This document shows positions 7,249-15,974 of a stretch of 32,648 nucleotides of DNA, piece by piece (the stretch's first letter is position 1; each line of letters begins with the position of its first letter). The notes under the pieces were generated by a model that was given only the letters and a program-made list of their open reading frames with translations, searched no databases and was not told the DNA's origin. The position numbers were made by a program, and so were the translations under genes. The stretch is from positions 1-32,648 of the forward strand of contig JAFDWO010000019.1 of the NCBI GenBank assembly GCA_018268415.1, written 5' to 3'. Source of the DNA: Actinomycetota bacterium (GTDB taxonomy: Bacteria > Actinomycetota > Thermoleophilia > Solirubrobacterales > 70-9).

Positions 7249-8331
7249 ATGAACTGCACCAACCGCACGCGGGCCGCGGCAGCGGCACTCGTCGCCGTCC
7301 TAGTGGTGGCGGCGCTGCTCGGCGTGGGCGCCGGACCGGCTGCGGCCGGGGTGCTCGAACCGCAGGGCAAGCAGATCTACTTCGGCGTCTCCGACACCGG
7401 CGACCCTGCCTCCTTCGGTGAATTCAGCACGGCCGTCTCAAAGCACCCCGCGGTGATCGAGTCCTTCCGCGCCTGGGGCTCGGAAGTGCGCGACTCGATC
7501 CAGCGCTGGGAGATCGCCCGCGCCCGGCCGATGATCCACATCACCACCGCCGACCCCCACACCGGCGGCGAGATCCTCACCCTGGCGGCGATCGCCCGCG
7601 GCGCCGGCGACAGCTTCCTGGTCCGCCTCAACCACCTCTTCGCGGAAAAGAAGATGCGCGCCTACGTGCGCCCGCTCGGCGAGCCGAACCGTTGCCTCAA
7701 CGTCTATGCCGCCTACGAATGCGCCGGGAAACCGCGCTCGCGGGCCGACTCGGCCCGCAACTACCGGCGCGCGTTCCGCCGCATCTACGTGATCGTCCAC
7801 GGCGGCGGCAAGGCCAAGTTGATCAACCAGCGCCTGGCGGAAGCCGGCCTGCCGCCGCTGAACGCGACCGTCGGCGGGCTGCCGAAGGCGCCGGTGGCGA
7901 TCGTCTGGAGCCCGCTCCCTTCCGGCTCGCCGATCACGAAAAGGAACCTGCCGCAGAACTTCTTCCCCGGCGAAAAGTGGGTCGACTGGACGGGGACCGA
8001 CTTCTATGCCTCCTACCCCGAATGGGGCGCGTTGACGAAGCTCTACGAACGCTATCCGCGCAAGCCGTTCGCGATCACCGAGTGGGGCGTCGAAGCCGGC
8101 GACGACCCGAGCTTCGTCTCCCACCTCTTCGCCTGGGTGAAGGCCCATCCGCGGACCAAGATGCTCGTCTATTACCAGGACTTCGGCTCGACCTCGAACT
8201 ACCGGATCCAGAACTACGGCGAAAGCCTCGCGGTACTCAGCGCCCGCCTTCACGACGGGCGGTTCCCCGCCTTTGCGCCCGGTGCGCCGCACCTGCCTCC
8301 GCCGCCGCCCGGCGGCGTAGAACCCGGATAG
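7249..8331 (+). CDS. Secreted glycoside hydrolase, GH26-like
   Basis: Predicted exported polysaccharide hydrolase of the (beta/alpha)8 type. The 360-aa product starts with a Sec signal peptide (basic residues to about 8, hydrophobic 9-31, likely cleavage after AAA near residue 33). Two glutamates fit the GH26 pair: Glu145 in RPLGEPNR (acid/base, compare the family RPxxExN) and Glu278 in ITEWGVE (nucleophile). A cysteine pair at the CLNVYAAYEC segment may form a disulfide. The tail is proline-rich. Substrate cannot be told; beta-mannan is the common GH26 target, but an endogenous exopolysaccharide is equally possible. Its last 95 bp overlap the convergent beta-propeller gene. Confidence 0.65.
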   Translation: MNCTNRTRAAAAALVAVLVVAALLGVGAGPAAAGVLEPQGKQIYFGVSDTGDPASFGEFSTAVSKHPAVIESFRAWGSEVRDSIQRWEIARARPMIHITTADPHTGGEILTLAAIARGAGDSFLVRLNHLFAEKKMRAYVRPLGEPNRCLNVYAAYECAGKPRSRADSARNYRRAFRRIYVIVHGGGKAKLINQRLAEAGLPPLNATVGGLPKAPVAIVWSPLPSGSPITKRNLPQNFFPGEKWVDWTGTDFYASYPEWGALTKLYERYPRKPFAITEWGVEAGDDPSFVSHLFAWVKAHPRTKMLVYYQDFGSTSNYRIQNYGESLAVLSARLHDGRFPAFAPGAPHLPPPPPGGVEPG

Positions 8332-9820
8332 CTGCCCGCCGTCTGGCCGGCGCCATCTGCCGCAGCCGTCGCCGCTGACGCGGCGTGAGGTCCAGCCGCT
8401 TCACGGCGGGCGCGACGAAGGCGTTGCCGATCGATTTCCCCAGCCGGCGTGAGGGGAAGCGCGGTTTCGGCGCGACGAGGTTGTTCGAAACCCGTGCCGG
8501 TTGCGGACGGATCGGCGCGAGCTTCGTGATGCTCGAGTAGCCGGTCACGTAGAGGTTCTGCCCGTCGCTGATGATCGGCGTGTAGGTGCCCTTCGGGTAG
8601 CTGAGCACCTTGCGCCCGCTGCGCATCATGTACCCCGTGGTCGTCTGGTTGGTGAACTCGGCGACGTAGACGATTTCGCCGATCGCGGAGAGCGAGCCGA
8701 CCACCTGGCCGCCCGCCGAGCGGCTCCAGCGCACTTCGCCGTTCTTCGCGTCCAGCGCGTAGATATTGCCGTCGAAGGAGCCGATGTAGACGGTCGGCAG
8801 GCTGTGCTTGGTGCTCGCCACGGTCGGCGACGAGTAGGCGTAACCGCCGGTCGAGTAGGTCCAGGCGAGTTCACCGGTGTCGAGGTCGAAGCTATAGACG
8901 CGATCGTCGTTGTTGCCCGCATAGACGCGGCCGAAGGCGACCGCCGGGGTCGAGTAGAACTGGCCGCCGCTGATCCCGGTCCCCAGCGAGCCCGTCGACC
9001 AGACGAGCTTGCCGCTCTGCGCGTCGACCGCGTTCATGCTGCCGCCGTAATCGCCGACGAAGAGGCGACCGCCGTAGTAGGCGGGGGCGGCCTTCACCGG
9101 CCCGGAGAGCTGGGTCGACCAGCGGACGTTGCCGTTCACGGTCGAGACCGAGTAGAGCCTGCCGTCTTCGCAGCCGAAGTAGACGCTGTTGTCGATCACC
9201 AGGGGCGAGGACTCGGCCCGATTCGGCAGGCTCCGTTTCCAGATGACCTTGCCGTTTTCGGCGTTCAACTTGACGATGTGACCCGGGACCAGGTTGACGA
9301 TGTAGAGGCGGTGCTTGTAGTAGGCCGGCGAGGAGGCGTTGAGGCGGCCGATCCGCCGTTCCCAGATCGTCGCGCCGGTCCGCGCGTCGAGCGCGAAGGC
9401 GTAACCGGAGTTGTTGACCGCGTAGAGGACGCCGCCGACGAAGATCGGCGGAAACTCGAGCAGCGGGCGATTCGTGTAGCGCCAGAGTTTGCGGAAGGGC
9501 GGCTTGACCCCGCGCGCGGGCAGATAGCGGGTGCGCTGCGGGTTCAGCCCGTACATCGGCCAGTTGACGGTCCGCGGCCGTTCGCCGTGGGTCGGCTTCG
9601 GCGCCTCTTTCGGCTTTTCCGGTTTGAAGTGACGGATCGCCGTTTCGTTGTGGACGTCGGCGGGGCGCTTCAGCACCTCATAACCGACGACCGCCCCGGC
9701 GATCGCAAGGACCGCGAACCCGATCAGCGCCGGCGCGACCCGACGGTGCTCCCGCCACAGCCGACGCGGGTGGACGAGGAGGGAGAGGGCTGAGCGGAGG
9801 CGCCCCAGGCCGCTAAGCAC
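8237..9820 (-). CDS. Membrane-anchored PQQ-type beta-propeller protein (BamB-like)
   Basis: The 527-aa product has a cytoplasmic basic N-terminus, one transmembrane helix (about 29-47) and a large extracytoplasmic domain. The domain is built of PQQ-like repeats with recurring patterns such as YALDAKNGEVRW, YSFDLDTGELAW and NAVDAQSGKLVW, about eight blades. Such propellers act as scaffolds or bind quinone-type cofactors; no catalytic role is assured. Start is GTG at 9820, overlapping the MBL-hydrolase stop by 8 bp, which suggests translational coupling. The last 45 residues or so are arginine/alanine-rich and partly antisense to the 3' end of the glycosidase gene, so the natural C-terminus may have been extended by loss of an earlier stop. 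Confidence 0.85.
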   Translation of the reverse strand: MLSGLGRLRSALSLLVHPRRLWREHRRVAPALIGFAVLAIAGAVVGYEVLKRPADVHNETAIRHFKPEKPKEAPKPTHGERPRTVNWPMYGLNPQRTRYLPARGVKPPFRKLWRYTNRPLLEFPPIFVGGVLYAVNNSGYAFALDARTGATIWERRIGRLNASSPAYYKHRLYIVNLVPGHIVKLNAENGKVIWKRSLPNRAESSPLVIDNSVYFGCEDGRLYSVSTVNGNVRWSTQLSGPVKAAPAYYGGRLFVGDYGGSMNAVDAQSGKLVWSTGSLGTGISGGQFYSTPAVAFGRVYAGNNDDRVYSFDLDTGELAWTYSTGGYAYSSPTVASTKHSLPTVYIGSFDGNIYALDAKNGEVRWSRSAGGQVVGSLSAIGEIVYVAEFTNQTTTGYMMRSGRKVLSYPKGTYTPIISDGQNLYVTGYSSITKLAPIRPQPARVSNNLVAPKPRFPSRRLGKSIGNAFVAPAVKRLDLTPRQRRRLRQMAPARRRAAIRVLRRRAAAEAGAAHRAQRRGTARREGGR

Positions 9821-10811
9821 GCCAGCGCTGCGGGTCGGAGGCGGGGACGGTCCGGACCTCGCCCAGTACCGCCAGGTGGTCGAGGCAGGCGAGGACGATC
9901 TGGAGCATGAAGCCGCCGGTGACGGGGGTCAGGTTCTCCCGCCCGACGATCCCTTCGACGACCTCGAAGGCGGTCGGCTCGGCGCCCCCCGCGAGCTCGC
10001 CGCGGACCCGGTCGAGCAACTGGCCCGACTGCGCGCGCGCGGCCGCGATCTTCACCTCAGGATCGCGGAACGGTTTGCCGTGGCCGGGCAGGCAGAGGTC
10101 GACCGGCAGCGGCTCCACCGTGTCGAGGCTCGTCAGGTATTCGCCGAACGGATCGGGCGTGTGGCCATAATCGAAGAAGAGCGCGGTGCGGCCGAGCAGG
10201 TGATCGCCGGAAACCAGCAGCCGCCGCTCCGGCTGGTGCAAGCAGACGTGCGAGGGCGCGTGGCCGGGGGTCTCGACGACGCTCCAGGCGCCGACGTCGG
10301 TCTCCACCTCGACGCCCGGCACCAGCTCCCGATCGGGCGCGCGGATGCCGTCGATCAGGTCTTCCGGTTTATCGGTGCGATCCTGGCGATAGCGGTCGAG
10401 CGCGGCGAGCGGGACGCCGCTCATCCGCCCCACCTCGAGCCGCGCTTCGAGCGCGGCCTGGGGATCGTCGGCCTGCAGGCGGATGTGCTCCCACTGCGGG
10501 TGCATCCACAGCTCACAACCCGTCTCCGCGCAGATCGACGCGGCGAGGCCGTAGTGGTCGGAGTGGGAGTGCGTGCAGACGACCAGCTTCACGTCTTCGA
10601 CGCCGAAGCCCGCGTGCGCCAGCGCGATGTCCAGCATCCGCAGCCGCCCGCGCCCGCCGACCCCGGTGTCGATCAGCACCAACCCGGCGCCGCGCTGCAT
10701 CGCCCAGGCGTTCCCGTGCGGCACCCCCGGCCACGGGCAGGGCAGCTTCAGCCGCCAGATCCCCGGCTGGATGCGTTCGGTCCGCGGCTTCACCACCTGC
10801 GCGTCGGCCAT
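9813..10811 (-). CDS. MBL-fold metallo-hydrolase
   Basis: A zinc hydrolase of the metallo-beta-lactamase superfamily, 332 aa. The metal motif HxHxDH is present as HSHSDH (81-86), followed by the later ligands in ETPGHAPSH and SGDHL and by LPGHGKPF. The fold resembles glyoxalase II/LACTB2-like enzymes that hydrolyse thioesters or related substrates; the true substrate is unknown. The ATG at 10811 has a purine-rich GAGAGG about 12 nt upstream. It is the third gene of a minus-strand unit: YrhK-like stop is 52 bp upstream and the beta-propeller start overlaps its 3' end by 8 bp. Confidence 0.88.
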   Translation of the reverse strand: MADAQVVKPRTERIQPGIWRLKLPCPWPGVPHGNAWAMQRGAGLVLIDTGVGGRGRLRMLDIALAHAGFGVEDVKLVVCTHSHSDHYGLAASICAETGCELWMHPQWEHIRLQADDPQAALEARLEVGRMSGVPLAALDRYRQDRTDKPEDLIDGIRAPDRELVPGVEVETDVGAWSVVETPGHAPSHVCLHQPERRLLVSGDHLLGRTALFFDYGHTPDPFGEYLTSLDTVEPLPVDLCLPGHGKPFRDPEVKIAAARAQSGQLLDRVRGELAGGAEPTAFEVVEGIVGRENLTPVTGGFMLQIVLACLDHLAVLGEVRTVPASDPQRWRA

Positions 10812-10863
10812 CCCCCGAATCCTCTCAGGTGCCCCCGGCGAATCCCGTCGCAGGGCCTTCGGG

Positions 10864-11466
10864 TCAGCCCTCGTCCGGCGGCTCGTAGAACTGCATGAAG
10901 CCGGCCACGGCGAAGCAGGCGGCGCCGGCGAAGGTGCCCCAGTTGGCGATCCCGACCGCGATCATGTCGCCGTCGGCGCGGACGAAGGAGGCGACCGCGG
11001 AGACCATGAAGAGCACCGAGCCGACCTGGTTGACGAAGACGATCCACCAGCCGAGACCCTCGCCGCGCAGGTCCCACCAGGAGCCGGAGATGTCGACCAT
11101 CGCGAGGACGCCGGCGACGAGGAAGAGAACGCAACCGATCATGTCCGGGCTCCAGATCAGGCGGTCCTGCTGGGCCGCGGTGAGTTCGCCGATCAGGGAG
11201 TCGACGAGGTTGATGCCGAAGACCACGGTGCCGGAGAAGAGCACCGCGGCGGCGAGATAGTCGATGTTGCTCGGTTCACGCGCCCACCAGCGCCAGCGGT
11301 CGCATTCCCAGGTGCCATCGCGGCGACGGTGCGGAGCGTTGATCGCCAGCAGCACCGAGGAGTAGCCGCCGGTGGAGAAGAACAGGCCACCGATCAGGTA
11401 GACGACCGAGACGAGGCGCGGGCCACCGGTGCCGGTCTGGGCCAGGAGGGCGCCGATGGCGAACAA
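10864..11466 (-). CDS. YrhK-like integral membrane protein
   Basis: A polytopic membrane protein with the repeated YLIGGLFFSTGGYSS / QVGSVLFMVSA pattern of the YrhK-like family; function unknown. From the first canonical start, TTG at 11466, it is 200 aa with about five helices. Coding signal clearly extends further upstream: the same frame reads AKLPAELRRANQVAAGAFLVGGS without ATG, GTG or TTG until an in-frame TAG at 11538-11536, and that stretch supplies the front half of the first helix. True initiation may therefore be at a CTG (11532), or the protein may be joined to the 57-codon ORF before it by read-through or a sequencing error. It sits between that ORF and the MBL hydrolase. Confidence 0.72.
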   Translation of the reverse strand: MFAIGALLAQTGTGGPRLVSVVYLIGGLFFSTGGYSSVLLAINAPHRRRDGTWECDRWRWWAREPSNIDYLAAAVLFSGTVVFGINLVDSLIGELTAAQQDRLIWSPDMIGCVLFLVAGVLAMVDISGSWWDLRGEGLGWWIVFVNQVGSVLFMVSAVASFVRADGDMIAVGIANWGTFAGAACFAVAGFMQFYEPPDEG

Positions 11467-11535
11467 CGAGCCGCCGACCAGGAACGCTCCGGCAGCGACC
11501 TGGTTCGCCCTACGAAGCTCCGCGGGCAGCTTCGC

Positions 11536-11709
11536 CTAGCTTGACGAAAGGCCGATGGCGATCAGCGGGAAGGCGAGCATGAAGCCCATGAAGGCCCCGA
11601 TCGCCGCCCCCGAGGTAAAACTCGAGCTGCTCGAACGCGCGCCGATCAGGGCGCTGACGAAGCAGATGAGTGCGGCGAACCCGACTCCGATCCAAAAGAT
11701 GGAAGGCAT
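11536..11709 (-). CDS. Small two-helix membrane protein, 57 aa
   Basis: An ATG at 11709 opens a 57-codon frame ending in TAG at 11538-11536. The product starts MPSIFWIGVGFAALICF and has two hydrophobic helices (about 4-24 and 35-54) joined by a Ser/Thr-rich loop (ARSSSSSFTSG). Composition is that of a real membrane protein rather than a shadow frame. It is the first gene of the minus-strand unit and is in the same frame as the YrhK-like gene downstream, separated only by the TAG. No clear ribosome binding site is seen, so a leaderless mRNA is possible. It diverges from the MFS gene at 11753. No known family recognised. Confidence 0.6.
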   Translation of the reverse strand: MPSIFWIGVGFAALICFVSALIGARSSSSSFTSGAAIGAFMGFMLAFPLIAIGLSSS

Positions 11710-11722
11710 CAAGTCGGCAGAC

Positions 11723-11735
11723 TATCGGACCGATA
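11723..11735. promoter_or_regulatory. Palindrome TATCGGACCGATA in divergent promoter region
   Basis: A perfect 6-bp inverted repeat about a single central base lies in the 43-bp gap between the minus-strand small membrane protein (start 11709) and the plus-strand MFS transporter (start 11753). It is well placed to be a shared operator overlapping both promoters. No regulator gene is adjacent, so the binding protein is unknown. Confidence 0.5.
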
Positions 11736-11752
11736 AGGCGGGAGGAATCCCA

Positions 11753-13333
11753 ATGAACGCAGCCCCGGCCAAGAACTCCAAGCTGATCCTGGCGGCGATG
11801 ATCTTCGCCGTGTCGATGACCTTCATCGACCAGACGATCGTCGCGATCGCCCTGCCGGAAATCCAAGGCCACGTGCACCTGTCGAGCACCGGCTCCCAGT
11901 GGATCATCAACGGGTACCTGCTCTCGCTCTCGGCGCTCTTCGCCTTCGGCGGGCGCCTCGCCGACATCGCCGGCCACCGCCGCATGGTGATCATCGGCGT
12001 GGTCATCTTCGCCATCTGCTCCGCCCTCTGCGGCGCCACGCCGACCGGCTCCGGTGCCGAGGCCTGGCTGATCGTCTTCCGCATCCTCCAGGGCGCGGGC
12101 GCCGCGATCATGTTCCCGGCGGCGCTGGCGATCGTCCTCGACTCGTTCCCGGTCAACGAGCGCGGCCGGGCGATGGCGATCTTCTTCGGCATCGCGGGCG
12201 GGCTCACCTCGATCGGCCCGATCGCGGGCGGCTTCCTCACCGAGTGGACCTGGCGGTCGATCTTCTGGATCAACGTCCCGGTCGCGATCATCGCCCTCTT
12301 CCTCACCTGGAAAGCGAACCCGGCCGAGGAGCGCCACCCGGGCAAGCTCGACTATCGCGGCACCGTCCTCGCCTGTGGCGGCATGGGCCTGCTGGTGCTG
12401 GGACTGCAACAGTCGGCGATCTGGGGCTGGGGCGACGTCAAGACCTGGGCCTCGATCGTCGCCGGCCTGGCGATCCTCGCCTGGTTCGTCAAGGACCAGC
12501 TCGCGTCCAGCAACCCGCTGCTGCGGCTGCGGATCTTCGAGAACCGCGCCTTCGCCGTCGACAGCGCCGTCCTCTTCTTCCTGATGATCGCCTTCGTGCC
12601 GCTGTTCTTCTTCGCCAGCGAGTACGCACAGATCTCGCTCGGCGAATCGGCCTCGGAAACCGGCCTCTACCTGCTGATCTTCTTCGCCGGGTTCGCGACC
12701 GCCACCCAGTGGGGCGGCAAAATGCTTGACAGCATCGGGGCGCGCCGCCCGGTGGTCCTCGGCTGTGCCGTCGCCGCGGTCGGCTTCTACCTGTGGGGCA
12801 ACTCGATGACCCACCTGTCGGTGAGCGAACAGTGGTACTACATCGTCCTCGCCGGTCTGGGGGTGGGCCTGGTCCTCTCCCCCGCCAACACCGACGCGCT
12901 GAACCGGGTGCCACGCAGCCGCTACGGGGAGGCCACCGGGATCACCCAGACGGTGCGTAACTTCGGCTCCAGCCTCGGGCTGGCGATCCTCGGCTCGCTG
13001 CTGATCACCTGGAACCGGTCGAACCTGGAGAGCGCGCTCGGCGAAAAAGGAGTGCCCAAGGGCGCCGCCGACACGGTCGCCACCTGCGTCGCGCACGCCG
13101 AAGCGGCGTGCCCGCAGGCGGGCCGCGCGCTCGGCCAGGCGCTCGGACCGAAGGCCGGCGGCATCGTCGAAAGCACGATCGCGATGGCTTTCGCCGAAGC
13201 GACCCGTGATGTCTTCTACGGGATGGCCGTGGCGCTCGCGATCGCCTTCTTCGTCGCCCTCAGATTCATGCCCGGGGGCAAGGTCGAGGAAGGCGAGGTC
13301 CCCGAGGAGGAAGTCCTCGCCGAGCGCGCCTGA
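11753..13333 (+). CDS. MFS transporter, DHA2-type (EmrB/QacA-like), first of three
   Basis: Proton-driven export pump with the 14-helix architecture, 526 aa. The first helix carries the DHA2-type pattern FIDQTIVAIALPEIQ, followed by SQWIINGYLL and motif A as GGRLADIAGHRRM. The C-terminus ends in an acidic cytoplasmic tail (VEEGEVPEEEV). The ATG at 11753 is chosen because GGAGGA lies at 11741-11746; in-frame codons upstream run through the divergent small gene and are not a membrane start. The substrate is unknown; drugs, lipids or siderophores are all exported by this family. It heads a five-gene plus-strand run with gaps of 2-20 bp. Confidence 0.9.
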   Translation: MNAAPAKNSKLILAAMIFAVSMTFIDQTIVAIALPEIQGHVHLSSTGSQWIINGYLLSLSALFAFGGRLADIAGHRRMVIIGVVIFAICSALCGATPTGSGAEAWLIVFRILQGAGAAIMFPAALAIVLDSFPVNERGRAMAIFFGIAGGLTSIGPIAGGFLTEWTWRSIFWINVPVAIIALFLTWKANPAEERHPGKLDYRGTVLACGGMGLLVLGLQQSAIWGWGDVKTWASIVAGLAILAWFVKDQLASSNPLLRLRIFENRAFAVDSAVLFFLMIAFVPLFFFASEYAQISLGESASETGLYLLIFFAGFATATQWGGKMLDSIGARRPVVLGCAVAAVGFYLWGNSMTHLSVSEQWYYIVLAGLGVGLVLSPANTDALNRVPRSRYGEATGITQTVRNFGSSLGLAILGSLLITWNRSNLESALGEKGVPKGAADTVATCVAHAEAACPQAGRALGQALGPKAGGIVESTIAMAFAEATRDVFYGMAVALAIAFFVALRFMPGGKVEEGEVPEEEVLAERA

Positions 13334-13352
13334 CGCTGGTACGTTTCGCCGC

Positions 13353-15365
13353 GTGAAGCGGCTGCGTCGCCTGCTCGTCCTCTCAACGGCGCTGCTGCTG
13401 GCCGTGGTGGCGCCCGCCCACGCGGCGAGCGTCAAGAAGATCGAACACCAGGTCGACTCGCTCGGCGTGTCGGCGCCCGAGTCGGCGGCCCAGGAACTGG
13501 CCGAGAAGTACGTCCCGATCACCGAGCTGCGGGAAGAGACCGACCCGCCGTGTGACACCTCCCAGGAGCAGTACCAGCCGACCAGCGTCGACAGCGTGCT
13601 CGGCAACCCCACCGTGTTCCTCCGGCGCGCCACCGAAAGCGGGAAGGTGACGACGCTCGGGAGGGCGCCGACCGCCGCCCAGATCGCCGAACTCGGCCAC
13701 AACTACTACCTGGACCTCGAAGGCCACGTACTCGACGACACCTGCGTCTACGCTCGCGCGTTCAAGAAGCTGCTCCGCGAAGGCAAAGCTCCCGCCGTCA
13801 CCTACGCCCACATCGCGCGCGAACCGGGACACTCCGGCTTCGCCCTGCAGTACTGGTTCTTCTGGTACTTCAACCAGTTCAACGACCTGCACGAGGGCGA
13901 CTGGGAGGGGATGCAGATCACCTTCGAAGCCGACGACCCGGCGGCGGCGCTGCACGAAGAACCTGACGAAATCATCCTCTTCCAGCATGCCGGCGGCGAG
14001 CGGACGAGCTGGGAGGACGGCAGGGTCCAGAAGGAAGGGACGCACCCGATCGTCTACCCCGCGGCGGGCTCCCACGCGACCTTCTACGACTCCGCCGTGT
14101 ACGTCGAGAACGGCCAGCACGGCTCCGGGCTCGGTTGCGACAACACCACCGGGCCGCTGCGCGAACTGAAGCTGCGGCCGATCCTGATGCCCGCCGAAGT
14201 GACGTCGACGGGGCCGTTCGCCTGGACCTCGTTCAAAGGCCGCTGGGGCGAACGGGAACAGGGGTACAACAACGGGCCGACCGGGCCGCAGACGAAGAAG
14301 CAGTGGCGCGACCCGTTCGCCTGGATGGCGGCGCAGCGCACCACCAGCCCGCGGCTGCCGGGCGGCACGATCGCCGGACCACAGGTGACGCAGGCGTTCT
14401 GCGGCGCCGTCGCCTTCGGCTCCGAACTGGTCAATCTCGACGCCAAGTCACCGCCCGCCGCGGTCGCCACGATCGTCGTCCTGGCGGTGTTGTTCGGGCT
14501 GTTCGTCGGCTTCACCACCTGGCGCCCGGTCGACCTCGAGACGTTGCGCCGACGCCGCGCCCTCGGCCAGATCCTGCGCGCCGCGCGGCAGTTCTACGGC
14601 CGCCACTGGCGGGTGCTCATCCCGGTGTCGCTGTCGGCGCTGGTGCTGATCGGGGCGACGAACCTGCTCGCCGGGATGATCTCCGACACCACCACCCCGA
14701 GCAGCTCCGGGATCAACCTCGCCTGGGCCGACATCCTCGAACAGCTGGTGCGGCCCGTGGCCCAGGCGCTGGTCGCCGCCGTGGTGATCGTCGTCGCCCG
14801 CGAGGCGCTGCGCAACCGCGAGGTCGGCTTCCGCCCGGCCCTGCGCGGGGTGCGCGAACGCTTCTGGCGGGTGGTCGGCGCCCAGCTGCTGGCGACGCTC
14901 GGCGTGCTGGCGCTGGCGCTCACCGTGATCGGCCTCCCCTTCGCGGCCTGGAAGCTGGTCGGCTGGGCCTTCGTCCAGGAGGAGGTGATCTTCACCGACA
15001 AGGGCTTCCGCGAGTCCTTCCGGTCCAGCTCGGCGTTGGTCCGTGGACGCTGGTGGCGGACCGCGCGGGTGTTCGCGGTCTTCTACGTGATCAGCGTCGC
15101 GGCGGGGCCGATCCTCACCTTCGCGCTGATCTTCACGACGCTGCCGCTGATCTGGATCAACGTGATCGGCTCGCTGGTCTTCGCCCTGCTGATCCCGTTC
15201 GTGACGCTGGGCGAGACCTTCCTCTACTTCGACCTGAGCGTGCGCGCGGAAACCGAGCCCGCGCGGCCGCGGCGCTCCTGGCGAGTCTGGAAGCCGCGAC
15301 AGTTCGGTCGCATCGCGCCCGCGCCGGGAGCGGCCGATGGGGCGGCGCCCGCCGCGAGCGGATAG
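13353..15365 (+). CDS. Exported Vps62-like domain fused to multi-helix membrane domain
   Basis: The 670-aa product begins with a signal sequence (GTG start at 13353, VKRLRRLLVLSTALLLAVVAPAHA). Residues about 60-340 resemble the Vps62-like family: ALQYWFFWYFNQFND, HEGDWEGM (180-187) and YPAAGSHATFY (235-245). A hydrophobic helix follows at about 366-386, then a cytoplasmic basic linker and four to five more helices (about 430-650) in a pattern like DUF-type glycerophosphodiesterase membrane domains. An upstream in-frame ATG at 13206 lies inside the MFS gene and is unlikely. Function is unknown. The fusion, the 19-bp gap after an MFS exporter and the phosphoesterase 10 bp downstream suggest cell-envelope or lipid work; this is inference. 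Confidence 0.65.
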   Translation: MKRLRRLLVLSTALLLAVVAPAHAASVKKIEHQVDSLGVSAPESAAQELAEKYVPITELREETDPPCDTSQEQYQPTSVDSVLGNPTVFLRRATESGKVTTLGRAPTAAQIAELGHNYYLDLEGHVLDDTCVYARAFKKLLREGKAPAVTYAHIAREPGHSGFALQYWFFWYFNQFNDLHEGDWEGMQITFEADDPAAALHEEPDEIILFQHAGGERTSWEDGRVQKEGTHPIVYPAAGSHATFYDSAVYVENGQHGSGLGCDNTTGPLRELKLRPILMPAEVTSTGPFAWTSFKGRWGEREQGYNNGPTGPQTKKQWRDPFAWMAAQRTTSPRLPGGTIAGPQVTQAFCGAVAFGSELVNLDAKSPPAAVATIVVLAVLFGLFVGFTTWRPVDLETLRRRRALGQILRAARQFYGRHWRVLIPVSLSALVLIGATNLLAGMISDTTTPSSSGINLAWADILEQLVRPVAQALVAAVVIVVAREALRNREVGFRPALRGVRERFWRVVGAQLLATLGVLALALTVIGLPFAAWKLVGWAFVQEEVIFTDKGFRESFRSSSALVRGRWWRTARVFAVFYVISVAAGPILTFALIFTTLPLIWINVIGSLVFALLIPFVTLGETFLYFDLSVRAETEPARPRRSWRVWKPRQFGRIAPAPGAADGAAPAASG

Positions 15366-15375
15366 GTTCCCCTGC

Positions 15376-15972
15376 GTGAAACTGCTCGCCTTCAGCGATC
15401 TGCACCGGGACCTCGGCCAGGCGGCGGCGCTGGTCGAGATGTCGGCCGACGCCGACGCCGTGATCGGGGCCGGCGATTTCGCCTCCGTGCACGAGGGGCT
15501 GGCGGAGACGATCGGGGCGCTGGCGCCGATCGAGAAGCCGACGATCCTGGTGCCGGGCAACAACGAGACGGTCGACGCGCTGCGCGGCGCGGCGGCGGGC
15601 TGGCCGGCGGCGACGGTGCTGCACGGCGAGGGGACGACGATCGACGGGGTCGAGTTCTTCGGCCTCGGCGCCGGGGTCCCCACCACCCCCTGGGACTGGA
15701 GCTTCGACCTCTCCGAGGAGGAGGCGACGGCGATGGTCGCCCCGGCGCCGGAGGGCTCGGTGCTCGTCCTCCACTCTCCCCCCTTCGGGCACTGCGACGG
15801 CGGCGACCCGGACACCCACTTCGGCAGCCGGGCGCTGCTGGCGGCGGTCGAGGAGAAGCGGCCGCGGCTGGTCGTCTTCGGTCACATCCACGAGGCTTGG
15901 GGCTGCGCGAGCGCCGTCGGCGGGACGCCGCTGCGCAACCTCGGCCCGAGCGGGACCTGGATCGAGGTCTAG
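15376..15972 (+). CDS. Calcineurin-like metallophosphoesterase
   Basis: Cytoplasmic dinuclear-metal phosphoesterase, 198 aa. All signature blocks are visible: SDLHRD (Asp8, His10), GAGDF (Asp34), GNNE (61-64, Asn62), LHSPPFG (His133) and FGHIHE (GHIH 169-172). Size and motif layout fit small YfcE/ICC-type phosphodiesterases; the substrate is not predictable. Start is GTG at 15376, 10 bp after the preceding stop, and the next MFS gene starts 2 bp after its stop, so it is surely co-transcribed and probably translationally coupled. Confidence 0.88.
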   Translation: MKLLAFSDLHRDLGQAAALVEMSADADAVIGAGDFASVHEGLAETIGALAPIEKPTILVPGNNETVDALRGAAAGWPAATVLHGEGTTIDGVEFFGLGAGVPTTPWDWSFDLSEEEATAMVAPAPEGSVLVLHSPPFGHCDGGDPDTHFGSRALLAAVEEKRPRLVVFGHIHEAWGCASAVGGTPLRNLGPSGTWIEV

Positions 15973-15974
15973 GC

